From Marinobacter persicus (lineage in GTDB: Bacteria > Pseudomonadota > Gammaproteobacteria > Pseudomonadales > Oleiphilaceae), in the NCBI RefSeq assembly GCF_900114155.1, contig NZ_FOSC01000009.1:1-64000 (forward strand): a stretch of DNA of 64,000 nt, written 5' to 3'. Both the position numbers and the translations under genes were made by a program. Positions within the stretch are counted from its first letter, which is position 1. Each line of letters opens with the position of its first letter. The notes beneath the pieces are model-generated. The model saw only the letters and a list, made by a program, of their open reading frames with translations, was not told the origin of the DNA and did not search any database. Shown here piece after piece: positions 1-7,456 of this stretch.

Positions 1-57
1 TGGACTTCCCCCAGTTCAGTGGACACGCATCGATAACTCCGCAGGAGGAGAAATACG

Positions 58-429
58 ATGCCGGAAATGATCACGGGGAAGAAAACTCAGCAGTACAGTA
101 CTGAGTTCAAGGTCAAAGCGGTGGAGTGGAGTCACCAGGCTCATCGCAGCGTGAAAGGCGTCGCGGAAGCGCTGGATATCCACCCCTTCATGCTGTCACG
201 CTGGCGAAAAGAATACCGTGAAGGAAAATTCGCCATGAAACGGGTTAAGAAAGCGCCAGCTGACGCGAAGAAGAAAATCCAGGACGAGGATGAGGTCGCC
301 CGCCTGAAACGCCGGATATCGGAGCTTCAGGAGGAAAATGACATCCTAAAAAAGTTTCAACGTTTTCAGGCCGAGGAACGACGGAAGCGTTCCGGTTCAT
401 CTGGAAACACCGACGAGACTACAGCGTAA
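58..429 (+). CDS. IS3-family transposase OrfA (helix-turn-helix)
   Basis: This 123-residue protein has the N-terminal helix-turn-helix of IS3 OrfA (YSTEFKVKAVE at 14-24, then a HPFMLSRWRKEY recognition region) and a C-terminal coiled coil (ARLKRRISELQEENDILKK) that acts as the leucine zipper. It binds the IS ends and, alone, usually represses transposition. A ribosome-binding site (GGAGGAG) lies just before the ATG. The heptamer AAAAAAG at 348-354 sits near its end and is the expected -1 ribosomal frameshift site that produces the OrfAB transposase (58-1238). Confidence 0.93.
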   Translation: MPEMITGKKTQQYSTEFKVKAVEWSHQAHRSVKGVAEALDIHPFMLSRWRKEYREGKFAMKRVKKAPADAKKKIQDEDEVARLKRRISELQEENDILKKFQRFQAEERRKRSGSSGNTDETTA

Positions 430-1238
430 AAGCGCTGTGCAGACATCTAAAGGTGTCGCGGTCTGGATACTATGCCTGGGCCAACCGGGAGCCCAGTAAG
501 AGAGCCGCGGACAAGGCAGACTTGTTGCTGAAGATCAGGAAGATCTACGACAACAGTAAAGGCCGTTATGGCAGTCCTCGCGTTTACCAGACGCTGCGTC
601 GCGAAGGTCTGATAGTCGGAGAGAATCGGGTCGCGAAGATTATGCGGGAGTGGGGCATGAAGGCCCGCTCTGCTCGTGTATACCGCCGACTGAGGAAGCT
701 CAGGGATGATTTGAAGGCCCTGCCAAATTATCGACTTGAAGCGGCGAAGCCGACTGCGGAAAACCAGCAATGGAGCAGTGATGTCACCTACATCAAGCTT
801 GGCAAGAAGTACGTCTTCCTGGCGGTGGTGCTGGACCTGTACTCACGCCGCATCATCAGCTGGCGCCTGGGAGAGAGTCTGAGTGCAAACTTTGCCCGAG
901 CGACGCTGCGCGATGCCTTTACGACCAGACAACCTGATTCTGATCTGTTGTTCCATACGGATCGCGGCATCGAATACCGAGCTCATAAGACACAAGCGCT
1001 GCTGAGGCAGTACCAGGTAAAGCACAGCATGAATCGGCCCGGTCAATGCACCGACAACGCTGAGGTCGAATCGTTCTTCAAGACCCTCAAGGGAGAATTG
1101 CTACACGCCACCAGCTTCGTGACGATGCGCCAATTACGGAAACATATAAAAGCCTATATTGAGGGCTTTTATAATACCCAACGGCTGCACAGTGGCCTTG
1201 GTTACCGGACTCCGCTAGAGTTCGAAGGAATCAACTGA
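351..1238 (+). CDS. IS3-family transposase OrfB, made by -1 frameshift (OrfAB)
   Basis: The frame is open from the A6G slip site to 1238 and carries the rve integrase core. DDE residues lie in the contexts WSSDVTYI, FHTDRGIEY and NAEVESFFKTLK. Reading through the slip gives continuous family-typical sequence before the first in-frame start (453), for example YSVKALCRHLKVSRSGYYAW, so frameshift expression is more likely than an independent start. The catalytic core appears intact, so the element may be active. Confidence 0.92.
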   Translation, partial: KVSTFSGRGTTEAFRFIWKHRRDYSVKALCRHLKVSRSGYYAWANREPSKRAADKADLLLKIRKIYDNSKGRYGSPRVYQTLRREGLIVGENRVAKIMREWGMKARSARVYRRLRKLRDDLKALPNYRLEAAKPTAENQQWSSDVTYIKLGKKYVFLAVVLDLYSRRIISWRLGESLSANFARATLRDAFTTRQPDSDLLFHTDRGIEYRAHKTQALLRQYQVKHSMNRPGQCTDNAEVESFFKTLKGELLHATSFVTMRQLRKHIKAYIEGFYNTQRLHSGLGYRTPLEFEGIN

Positions 1239-1271
1239 TGGGGCGTGTCCATTTTATTGGGGGAAGTCCAA

Positions 1272-1322
1272 CAGCCGAGAGCTACGTTCCTTCGTCGCTC
1301 CACCTTCGGCTGCGGGTTATGG
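1272..1322 (+). other. Right half of an attC site truncated by the IS3 element
   Basis: Directly after the IS, CAGCCGA (1272) pairs with TCGGCTG (about 1306-1312), and the segment ends in a GTTATGG core (1316-1322). That matches the loop-side arm and R' core of an attC site. The first cassette gene starts 36 nt later, as expected. The left arm (R'') should lie upstream of the IS, outside this window. The core deviates from GTTRRRY, so this is a moderate call. Confidence 0.55.
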
Positions 1323-1358
1323 GCAGCATTATGTGCAAAATGAGACAGGAGAGATTGC

Positions 1359-2102
1359 ATGAGTTTTGCAAAAAATAGCGTTATCAAATTCTATCTAATG
1401 GCAGCAGTAGCCTCTTTCGCTCTGTTTGGCTGTGATGCATCGTACGATTCGTCGAATTCTACGAATGCATCCGATTCAGAGAATGAGGCCAAGCACGAAA
1501 GGATTTCGTATCCGCCCGAAGGTTATTCAGTGTCAGTTTCAAGTGAGAGACTGAACGACAGTAAAGTCTATCTAGAATTGAGTACAAACATACCTGGCAC
1601 AATCGAACTAATGGTTGGTATCAGTCTGGCCGGCCAAGCGGCAGATGATACTTGGATTGGTAAGAATGAGCGGGTGCGGTTAGTGAATGGGAATGGGCAG
1701 GTAACATTCGATGTAAGTGACCTGCCGTCTGGCCAATATGAAGTCGAGGCGACGTTCTATCCTCGTTGGGGATTTCAGGACGAAGAGTCAAGGCTTTCTG
1801 GAGTAGATCAGCGCTTAGAGCATAGGCACCCGATTAAATTAATGGGATCCGGCGAACCCGCCGAGCTAGCAGCTCAGCGCAATGAGAACCAAAAGTGGGT
1901 TAGAGAAAACATTATCATGGGCTCAGAATGGGACCCTGAATTCTGGAAGGGTCGCTTTGGGGAATGGAAAGAATTCCCGGTGAGAACTCGGAATCCTGAC
2001 ATTATTTCAAACTATTATTTCGAGTCTCTGGATATGACCATCATCGTAAATACTCTGAAGGATGAGATTGTAGTCTGGAGAATGGGCCGAGATGGACTGT
2101 AA
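1359..2102 (+). CDS. Predicted lipoprotein, cassette gene of unknown function
   Basis: This 247-residue protein has a lipoprotein signal peptide: a short basic N-terminus, a hydrophobic stretch (LMAAVASFALF) and a lipobox FGC with the modified Cys near residue 25. A Ser/Asn-rich linker follows. The mature part looks beta-rich, with alternating segments such as GQVTFDVSDLPSGQYEVEA that resemble an immunoglobulin-like or bacterial surface fold. I do not recognise the family. It is the first complete cassette gene of array 1, flanked by a truncated attC upstream and an attC downstream. An RBS-like GACAGGAGAG precedes the ATG. Confidence 0.75.
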   Translation: MSFAKNSVIKFYLMAAVASFALFGCDASYDSSNSTNASDSENEAKHERISYPPEGYSVSVSSERLNDSKVYLELSTNIPGTIELMVGISLAGQAADDTWIGKNERVRLVNGNGQVTFDVSDLPSGQYEVEATFYPRWGFQDEESRLSGVDQRLEHRHPIKLMGSGEPAELAAQRNENQKWVRENIIMGSEWDPEFWKGRFGEWKEFPVRTRNPDIISNYYFESLDMTIIVNTLKDEIVVWRMGRDGL

Positions 2103-2116
2103 ATGTATGGCGGCAC

Positions 2117-2193
2117 ACATAACACAGGCTTCAACGCGGACCGGATTTTCCGCTGGTACTTAAAATTCGGCCGATTAAGTCGGTCGTTAGAAC
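2117..2193 (+). other. attC recombination site
   Basis: An R''-like CATAAC at about 2119-2124 and an R' GTTAGAA at 2187-2193 bracket two imperfectly complementary arms. The left arm (TAACACAGGCTTCAACGCGG) compares with the reverse complement of the right arm (TAACGACCGACTTAATCGGC). It lies between the stop of one cassette gene and the start of the next. Confidence 0.7.
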
Positions 2194-2227
2194 TGAGGTC
2201 GAACTGAGAACATGAGGGAAAACGATA

Positions 2228-2962
2228 ATGTGTAAGGAAGATGCGCCAAGGAAACCTGATATAAGAGAAATCAACTATTACTCGGGTAAGAAGTCCGACG
2301 GACGTTTCCAAGTATATCAAATCCGTGCTATCGATATCCCTTGTCCGCCTTCAATCCCGTATCTTTTGAATGGGGCGATAGTCTGTATCGAGATAGCAGA
2401 CCGACTAGACTACATACAGCGTCAAGTGACCGAGGCAGTCGCGGCCTGGGAAGCATGTCAACACCGGCCACACAAGTACTCGATTGAAACTGCATTGATA
2501 AACATGAAGCGGGTTATGGATGACTTAGTAATGATGTCCTACTGCCTGAAATACGAGCGTGTCGTTCAGGACTCTGTGGAATTAGAAGTCGACGGATGGG
2601 GTGCCTTGTTCTCAAAGGGGAAGCCCACAAAGGTAGGCGCCGCACTTATTGATGAGTTCTTCAAGGGAGTTGACCGCTTTCCGCATGTGCTCTCAGAGAT
2701 CGTCAATTCCTTCAAGCACAGTTATCTCCTACCAGAGGCGGCCAGACTATTTGGCGCCGATTTTCCGACAGTCATTGGAATATATTCGCATAGGAATAAT
2801 TACAGGAAGGTAATACATCATCACAATCACAGCCTTGGGCAGATTGTTATTGGCTTTAACGACTTCTGTTCAACGACGATCGGGAATCAAATTAGATTCA
2901 CTGACCAAGAGGGGACGGCGCGTTATATCGTCAGCAAAACTGCGCGAAGGCCTGATGAATAG
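2228..2962 (+). CDS. Cassette protein of unknown function, 244 aa
   Basis: A soluble protein with no signal peptide or membrane segment. It has a helical middle (EIADRLDYIQRQVTEAVAAW; YSIETALINMKRVMDDLVMM) and a His-rich patch (VIHHHNHSLGQ near residue 200). I do not recognise the family and no catalytic motif is certain. It fills one cassette between the attC sites ending at 2193 and starting at 2980, on the same strand as its neighbours. Base composition is clearly more AT-rich than the core genes after 8000, consistent with transfer. Confidence 0.7.
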   Translation: MCKEDAPRKPDIREINYYSGKKSDGRFQVYQIRAIDIPCPPSIPYLLNGAIVCIEIADRLDYIQRQVTEAVAAWEACQHRPHKYSIETALINMKRVMDDLVMMSYCLKYERVVQDSVELEVDGWGALFSKGKPTKVGAALIDEFFKGVDRFPHVLSEIVNSFKHSYLLPEAARLFGADFPTVIGIYSHRNNYRKVIHHHNHSLGQIVIGFNDFCSTTIGNQIRFTDQEGTARYIVSKTARRPDE

Positions 2963-2979
2963 CCAAATCAGCCATTGTG

Positions 2980-3064
2980 TTCTAACAAGGCCAAGCACGG
3001 CGACGCCTACTACATTGCGGCTTCGCCTCCATTTCGTAGCTGCGCATGTTGGCTGGCGTTAGGC
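2980..3064 (+). other. attC recombination site
   Basis: TTCTAAC (2980-2986) and GTTAGGC (3058-3064, a perfect R' core) flank a long imperfect hairpin: the arm beginning AAGGCCAAGCACGG pairs with the arm ending GCGCATGTTGGCTGGC. It shares its inner sequence (GCGGCTTCGCCTCC) with the sites at 6688 and 7360, so these three form one attC subfamily. Confidence 0.9.
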
Positions 3065-3097
3065 TTGTCAAAGCGTATTACAGCGCAGGAAGAAAGT

Positions 3098-3721
3098 ATG
3101 ACTCCACACGAAAAAGTCGATCAAATTAATAAATTTGCGTATGACCATCTGATGGCGCAAGAAGTTTTGGCGAAGGGCGAGCGTGAAGAGAGGTATTCGC
3201 TGTCCTTAGTGTACTGGAAGAAGTTTTTGATTAATTGCAAAGTCATTTCAAGTCTGGTGGCAGAGGGCTACCACGATGAGGCTCTTACGATACAACGCTT
3301 ATCAATGGAGCATTTATTCAATATGTTTGCTTTGGTGACGCAGGAAAACTTCGTTCAAGAGCTTAAGAACAATACCGAAGCCAGTATTCCAAAGGCGTTA
3401 AACTGTCTGAATAAGGATCTAAGCAAGGATGGGGGTGGGCTGCTTACGCAAGAGAATTCCCAAGCCCTAACTAAAGCGTTGGAAAAAAACGAAAATGAAC
3501 CGGTGTGTCACCTAGGGTATAGCGTGTACAACGCAGCGCAGGCCTCTGAGTTGTGGAGCTTTTACAATTCAATTTATCGAACCCTTTCTGTCTCATATTC
3601 TCACTCAACTATTCTTTCCGCTATCAAGCCACCCGGCAATGAGGAAGTTGAAAATATGCTAGACAATGCAATAAGTTTTATGGAAATTGCTAAAGCATTC
3701 GTAGATAAAGAGTTTGCCTAA
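3098..3721 (+). CDS. Helical cassette protein of unknown function, 207 aa
   Basis: The ATG at 3098 is chosen because the open frame upstream runs through the attC site, and a GGAAGAAAG ribosome-binding site precedes this codon. The protein is predicted all-helical. The segment EGYHDEALTIQRLSMEHLFNMF resembles DUF5677/HEPN-like proteins of unknown function, but no R-x(4-6)-H motif is obvious, so I do not assign it. It ends at a TAATTGC scar and is followed after only 20 nt by the protease gene at 3742 with no full attC, so the two probably travel as one cassette. Confidence 0.65.
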   Translation: MTPHEKVDQINKFAYDHLMAQEVLAKGEREERYSLSLVYWKKFLINCKVISSLVAEGYHDEALTIQRLSMEHLFNMFALVTQENFVQELKNNTEASIPKALNCLNKDLSKDGGGLLTQENSQALTKALEKNENEPVCHLGYSVYNAAQASELWSFYNSIYRTLSVSYSHSTILSAIKPPGNEEVENMLDNAISFMEIAKAFVDKEFA

Positions 3722-3735
3722 TTGCGGCGTTAGGA
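3716..3735 (+). other. Possible attC deletion scar fusing two cassettes
   Basis: GCCTAAT (R''-like, including the stop codon) is followed within 7 nt by GCGTTAGGA (R'-like) with the whole attC hairpin missing. Similar TAATTGC junctions occur at 5797-5814 and 54642-54673. I infer a collapsed attC. Confidence 0.5.
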
Positions 3736-3741
3736 GCCAAG

Positions 3742-4521
3742 ATGAGCACTATTCCAATGATGCAGTGTGTAGTTGCTTCAATCAGTCGTGGCATTGAGGA
3801 GGGTAATCATATAAATGTAGCCAGACTTCACGGAACTGGCTTCTACATCAATGAGGATGGCTTCCTTCTGACAGCACGGCATGTAATTGAAAAAGGGAAC
3901 GTTGATGTTGAAGAAAACGGCGGAAAGCTATTATTTTCTCCGTTTCATTCTGAGGTCGGGAAGCACGTTTGTTTACCCATAGAGCAGTATGAATTTGCCC
4001 CAGACAATTTCGATGTTGCAATCTGTAAAACTCCATTGGCGTCGCATACCTTTTATCAGTATTCCAATATCACGGTCGGGCCTTGGAAGGATGTTGCAAC
4101 TCACGGTTATCCCGCATCAATCATCAATAAGCTAGTTGATGAGTTCCAAGTCCAGCAGCGTTACCACAAAGGATATATTCAGAGAGAGGTTCCTGCAGGC
4201 AGGCTCGTGAACCACAATAATCCGCCACTTTTTGAACTAAGTTTCCCAATTACTCAGGGCCTTAGCGGGTCTCCTCTTTTCGTTCATAGTGAACCTTACG
4301 ATTACTTGATCGGCGTTTGTGTTGGCACGACAACCTCGCAATTGGTCGTTTATGAGGATACTCAAGTCTATGATGAAGGCGAAAAGTATCACGAGCGCAC
4401 AGTTAAGGTTGAAGAATTCGGGATAGCCCATGACATACGAGCCCAGGCAAACTGGAAACCCGGAATGCTTGGTGGCGAGTCATTGGGTGACAGGATTGGC
4501 GTCAAAACTCCTAACCAGTGA
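3742..4521 (+). CDS. Trypsin-like serine protease, cytoplasmic, cassette-borne
   Basis: A 259-residue S1-type protease fold with an apparent catalytic triad: His47 in TARHV, Asp91 in NFDVAIC and Ser175 in QGLSGSPLF (GxSGSP, a variant of GDSGGP). HGTGFYI before the His is the usual strand around the oxyanion side. There is no signal peptide or membrane anchor, so it should act in the cytoplasm. That differs from DegP-type periplasmic proteases and is like trypsin-domain proteins found in bacterial conflict systems. No PDZ domain follows. It shares a cassette with the helical protein at 3098, which could be a partner or regulator. The substrate is unknown. Confidence 0.85.
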   Translation: MSTIPMMQCVVASISRGIEEGNHINVARLHGTGFYINEDGFLLTARHVIEKGNVDVEENGGKLLFSPFHSEVGKHVCLPIEQYEFAPDNFDVAICKTPLASHTFYQYSNITVGPWKDVATHGYPASIINKLVDEFQVQQRYHKGYIQREVPAGRLVNHNNPPLFELSFPITQGLSGSPLFVHSEPYDYLIGVCVGTTTSQLVVYEDTQVYDEGEKYHERTVKVEEFGIAHDIRAQANWKPGMLGGESLGDRIGVKTPNQ

Positions 4522-4581
4522 ATGAAACCGACCAATTTTCCGCTGCCGCTACAAATCGGCGGCTTATTCAAAGCGTTATGA
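4509..4581 (+). other. attC recombination site
   Basis: TCCTAAC (4509-4515) and GTTATGA (4575-4581) flank well-matched arms: left TAACCAGTGAATGAAACCG compared with the reverse complement of the right arm, TAACGCTTTGAATAAGCCG. It overlaps the end of the protease gene. Confidence 0.8.
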
Positions 4582-4599
4582 AGGAGAAAGGTAGTAAAC

Positions 4600-5223
4600 A
4601 TGGATCTTGAATTCTTAGATCGCATTGTCTCAAGCGTTGAGGAAGGCAATATATTGGTTTCAGTGATAATAGTCGTGGTTGCTATTATCTTTAACTATAA
4701 AAAGATCGCAGACTACCTCGAAGAGAGAAAGCGCGCGAAAATTGTGAAGATATCTGAGGCTCTGAGTTGCGAGCATGTGGATGGCCTTACAAAAGAGCAT
4801 TTGAAAGAGGAGCTTGCTACAGAGCATTTCAAGATTGCTACTGGGCTGCGGCTCGAAAAGGAGTTCAGAGAGGCAATCATTAGTCTGCACAAGAAAACGA
4901 AAGGAAACCTCGGATTTTTTCATTTCAAGAGAGCACTAACGCATCTCGAATATAAGGACTCCGAGCTCAAGATAAAGTTGACGTGGTTTGACCAAGCGGG
5001 ATTTTTGTTCAACCTAGTGTTCGGCTGCGTTTTGGCCCTTTTAGGGCTCTTAACCCTCATCGTTCCGGCTCAAATTGACGAAATCAGCATTGTTCAGTTC
5101 TTTATGTTCGTCGGTCTAGGTGCTTTTTTCTTTTCCATCGCGGTCATGATGTTGGTTCAAACGTTTCCGGTGAGATCAGCAAAGTTTATAAAGGAGGAGA
5201 TGCAGTCTCTTCATAACCAGTAG
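4600..5223 (+). CDS. Membrane protein of unknown function, 207 aa (1+2 TM layout)
   Basis: One N-terminal membrane segment (residues about 18-35, ILVSVIIVVVAIIFNY) is followed by a basic stretch (EERKRAKIVK), a roughly 90-residue helical cytoplasmic region, then two membrane segments near the C-terminus (FLFNLVFGCVLALLGLLTLIV and FFMFVGLGAFFFSIAVMMLV). The same 1+2 layout, with a similarly placed EHFK/EHAFK helix, occurs in the cassette protein at 53991. The two may belong to one family. No enzyme motif is seen. An RBS (AAGGAGAAAGG) precedes the start. Confidence 0.75.
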   Translation: MDLEFLDRIVSSVEEGNILVSVIIVVVAIIFNYKKIADYLEERKRAKIVKISEALSCEHVDGLTKEHLKEELATEHFKIATGLRLEKEFREAIISLHKKTKGNLGFFHFKRALTHLEYKDSELKIKLTWFDQAGFLFNLVFGCVLALLGLLTLIVPAQIDEISIVQFFMFVGLGAFFFSIAVMMLVQTFPVRSAKFIKEEMQSLHNQ

Positions 5224-5315
5224 TTCCAGTTTGTTACGGGCCTCACGGCTCTCCACCGGACGCCCTTTTATCCGCTTCGCTACAAAAAGGTCGCCGCTGA
5301 ACAAAAGCGTTATGC
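5211..5315 (+). other. attC recombination site
   Basis: TCATAACC (5211-5218) and GTTATGC (5309-5315) flank an imperfect hairpin about 105 nt long. Its arms contain GTTCCAG and the complementary CTGAAC near the cores. It separates the genes at 4600 and 5329. Confidence 0.75.
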
Positions 5316-5328
5316 ATAAGGGATTTTC

Positions 5329-5802
5329 ATGCTTGAATTTTGGATAGAAACGCTGAAACCAAGCGTTTTCTGGACAGCATTGGCAGCCATAGGGACATTA
5401 ATGGCGGTGTTAGTCGCTTTACTTTATCCCCTTTCGTCCAAATATTTCCGCAATAACCGAATAGAAGCGCTGATAGAAGCAGAGATTAAGGGCAATTTCG
5501 AGAAGATTAGGCGCATGACCTCGAAGGAAGATCACCAGCTTCCACGGGGCCAAAAAATTGGTGCCATGGAACATAATGATGCCTTAGTGAAGCACGTTGA
5601 TCTCCGCCTGTGGGAGCAATATCGCTACATACTGGCTGCCGAGAGACCAGTTGCGTTTCAGAAATACCAAGCAATCAATAGGCATGCAGAGGGCGTCCTC
5701 GATGCACCTACAAAACCCGCGCTAATGCGCCTGACCCTTCAAGTGACTGAGGCGCAATCTTACGTCGCAAAGTTTGAAGAAGCCTTCGGGAAGCAACCTT
5801 AA
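5329..5802 (+). CDS. Small membrane-anchored cassette protein, 157 aa
   Basis: A single N-terminal membrane segment (WTALAAIGTLMAVLVALLY, residues about 15-33) is followed by a soluble helical domain with a basic start (SSKYFRNNR). The tail contains VTEAQSYVAKFEEAF. I do not recognise the family. The gene ends at a TAATTGC junction, with no full attC before the next gene at 5842, suggesting a two-gene cassette. The anchored protein may work with the 283-residue protein downstream. Confidence 0.65.
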   Translation: MLEFWIETLKPSVFWTALAAIGTLMAVLVALLYPLSSKYFRNNRIEALIEAEIKGNFEKIRRMTSKEDHQLPRGQKIGAMEHNDALVKHVDLRLWEQYRYILAAERPVAFQKYQAINRHAEGVLDAPTKPALMRLTLQVTEAQSYVAKFEEAFGKQP

Positions 5803-5814
5803 TTGCTGTTATTC
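5797..5814 (+). other. Possible attC deletion scar between two cassette genes
   Basis: CCTTAATTGCTGTTATTC: the stop codon and R''-like TTAAT run into an R'-like GTTATTC after 4 nt. It resembles the junction at 3716. The core match is weaker than there. Confidence 0.35.
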
Positions 5815-5841
5815 AGACTAAACAGAGTACAAGGATAAGCT

Positions 5842-6693
5842 ATGGAAAACCTGATTTTCCGGATGAATGGTGCAGCCTTTGACGACGGCTATAGGTTGGA
5901 CAAAATGGTGTCAGGATTGCACGGTACGCAACAGGTGCTTGAAGGGGTTTATAAAGGAGTCACAGGAAAGTCTCGCCTTTCTAAAAGTGACAGAGAGCTT
6001 TACAAGCTTATTGCTCAAGATGTTGAACATGGCAGCTTGCTAGTTACGCTCGGTGCCATGTTTTCTGGTGTGCAACAAACGCTTCCATTCCTGCCCTCTC
6101 TGTCTCCTGACGACATGTGGGATTATACCAAGGCTAGTGCCGCATTTTTATATGATATCTACAAAGCCGCCCATGAGGGAAAGCCGGTTTCGATTCACCA
6201 AGATGGTGAAAATACGTCGGTTGTGACTCAAGGTAATGAAAATGCCGTTCACGTATACAACGGCCCGGTTTATCAAATTGGTACGCAGATAATCACTGGG
6301 TTGCGTACACTGGATGATGCCCTGGAAGAAGATAATGTCGAAGAAATATCTCTGAGCTCGAAGTTCGAGAAAAACCCGGCCATAAAAATGCTGTTTGAAG
6401 AGAAAGGGCTATATTATCCGCCAATTTCTATTGATGAAGAACCTAAGACAATAAATTGCGATATATTTGACTTCAACAAATATGACCGAATTGGCAAGCT
6501 TAGGGTTTCGGAGTCGCAGCAAATTCCTGAAGGAAACTACAAGTTTCGGGTTGTAGGCAGGCAAGAGGTTGAAGATTATATTTTATCGATGACTGAAAGA
6601 GAGGTCGAAGTCCATTGCATTGTCGAATATGAAAATGACCCACTTCGAGAAAGCCGAATTGGCACCCTTCTCATCATTGATGTCGCAGCATAA
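5842..6693 (+). CDS. Cassette protein of unknown function, 283 aa
   Basis: A soluble protein in two parts. The N-terminal half is helical (FDDGYRLDKMVSGLHGTQQVLEGVYKG). A low-complexity strand-forming linker (ENTSVVTQGNENAVHVYNG, about residues 128-146) then joins a C-terminal beta-rich domain (NYKFRVVGRQEVEDYILSM; EVEVHCIVEY). I do not recognise the family. A good RBS (AAGGATAAG) precedes the ATG. It is followed by a clear attC whose R'' overlaps its stop codon. Confidence 0.7.
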   Translation: MENLIFRMNGAAFDDGYRLDKMVSGLHGTQQVLEGVYKGVTGKSRLSKSDRELYKLIAQDVEHGSLLVTLGAMFSGVQQTLPFLPSLSPDDMWDYTKASAAFLYDIYKAAHEGKPVSIHQDGENTSVVTQGNENAVHVYNGPVYQIGTQIITGLRTLDDALEEDNVEEISLSSKFEKNPAIKMLFEEKGLYYPPISIDEEPKTINCDIFDFNKYDRIGKLRVSESQQIPEGNYKFRVVGRQEVEDYILSMTEREVEVHCIVEYENDPLRESRIGTLLIIDVAA

Positions 6694-6770
6694 CCAGGCC
6701 AAGCACAGCGACAGATTTTTCGTTGCGGCTTAGCCTCCACGAAAATCTGCGCATGTTGGCGGCGTTATAA
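6688..6770 (+). other. attC recombination site
   Basis: GCATAACC (6688-6695) and GTTATAA (6764-6770) bracket arms nearly identical to those of the site at 2980 (AGGCCAAGCACAGCGAC and GCGCATGTTGGCGGC). The inner stem differs (GATTTTTCGTTG against CACGAAAATC). Confidence 0.9.
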
Positions 6771-6785
6771 ATCGAGGAGACTATA

Positions 6786-7364
6786 GTGCAAGCTCAAAAA
6801 ACCGGTTTGCGCAATGATCTGGCATTCCACTACTGCACTGATGCATCAGACTTTTTGGATCGTTTTAACCTCCTCTACGAGCATTACTCGAAGACTAAAC
6901 GATTTAAATGTTTTGTGGACCTGCTAATGGGGTTTGAGTGCATTTTAAAATCACATATCTTCCTTTCTCACCAGAGTGATGACATGAAGGAAGTATATAA
7001 GGCCGTAAGAAGATGTGGCCACAGTCTGAGCAGGCTTGGGTCACTTGCTAATTACTCTAGCGCTACGGACTATCAAGCCATACAGGAAAATCTAGGAGAA
7101 TACTCGGTTTTCCTTCGTTACTCATTGGATGCATATGAGAACTTTCTACCGTCGTGCGCAGGGTTCGGTGAAGGAAAATATAATTATTCGTCGACCTTAA
7201 CCAATCATCCCTGGATGATGAGTCAAAGGGATTTATTGCAAAAGCTAATTGACTTAACCTCGGATGAATTCGGTGGTTTCGTTGACCTTGATTTCGATAA
7301 AATTGTTGACGAAGCTAAGCAAATGAGGGAGTTCGCTAAAGATGTTGGGGTGGTCAATTCATAA
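6786..7364 (+). CDS. Helical cassette protein, possibly HEPN-like, 192 aa
   Basis: An all-helical soluble protein. The block DLLMGFECILKSHIFLS followed by AVRRCGHSLSRLGSL is reminiscent of HEPN-type or Abi-type helical proteins, in which an Arg...His pair forms an RNase site. Here Arg and His are only three or four residues apart (RRCGH), so the motif is not canonical and the assignment is tentative. It sits alone in a cassette between attC sites of the same subfamily. Confidence 0.65.
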   Translation: MQAQKTGLRNDLAFHYCTDASDFLDRFNLLYEHYSKTKRFKCFVDLLMGFECILKSHIFLSHQSDDMKEVYKAVRRCGHSLSRLGSLANYSSATDYQAIQENLGEYSVFLRYSLDAYENFLPSCAGFGEGKYNYSSTLTNHPWMMSQRDLLQKLIDLTSDEFGGFVDLDFDKIVDEAKQMREFAKDVGVVNS

Positions 7365-7442
7365 CCATCGCAGGCACGGCGACGTCTTTTCCATTGCGGC
7401 TTCGCCTCCATTTCGTAGCCGCGCATGCTGGCGGCGTTAAAA
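7360..7442 (+). other. attC recombination site
   Basis: CATAACC (7360-7366) and GTTAAAA (7436-7442) flank arms of the same subfamily as the sites at 2980 and 6688, with the shared core GCGGCTTCGCCTCCATTTCG. Confidence 0.9.
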
Positions 7443-7456
7443 CTCAGGGATCGACT

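Larger units (their letters stand above)
1..1270 (+). mobile_element. IS3-family insertion sequence, complete
   Basis: The element is bounded by terminal inverted repeats. TGGACTTCCCCCA at 1-13 pairs with its complement ending at 1270, and after a 6-nt mismatched gap both ends continue with TGGACACGC, giving repeats of about 28 bp. Inside are orfA and orfB in the IS3 arrangement with a slippery A6G heptamer. The window begins exactly at the left end, so the left target duplication cannot be seen. The right end abuts the right half of an attC site, so the element landed in the integron array. Boundaries are confident; the subgroup is not assigned. Confidence 0.93.
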
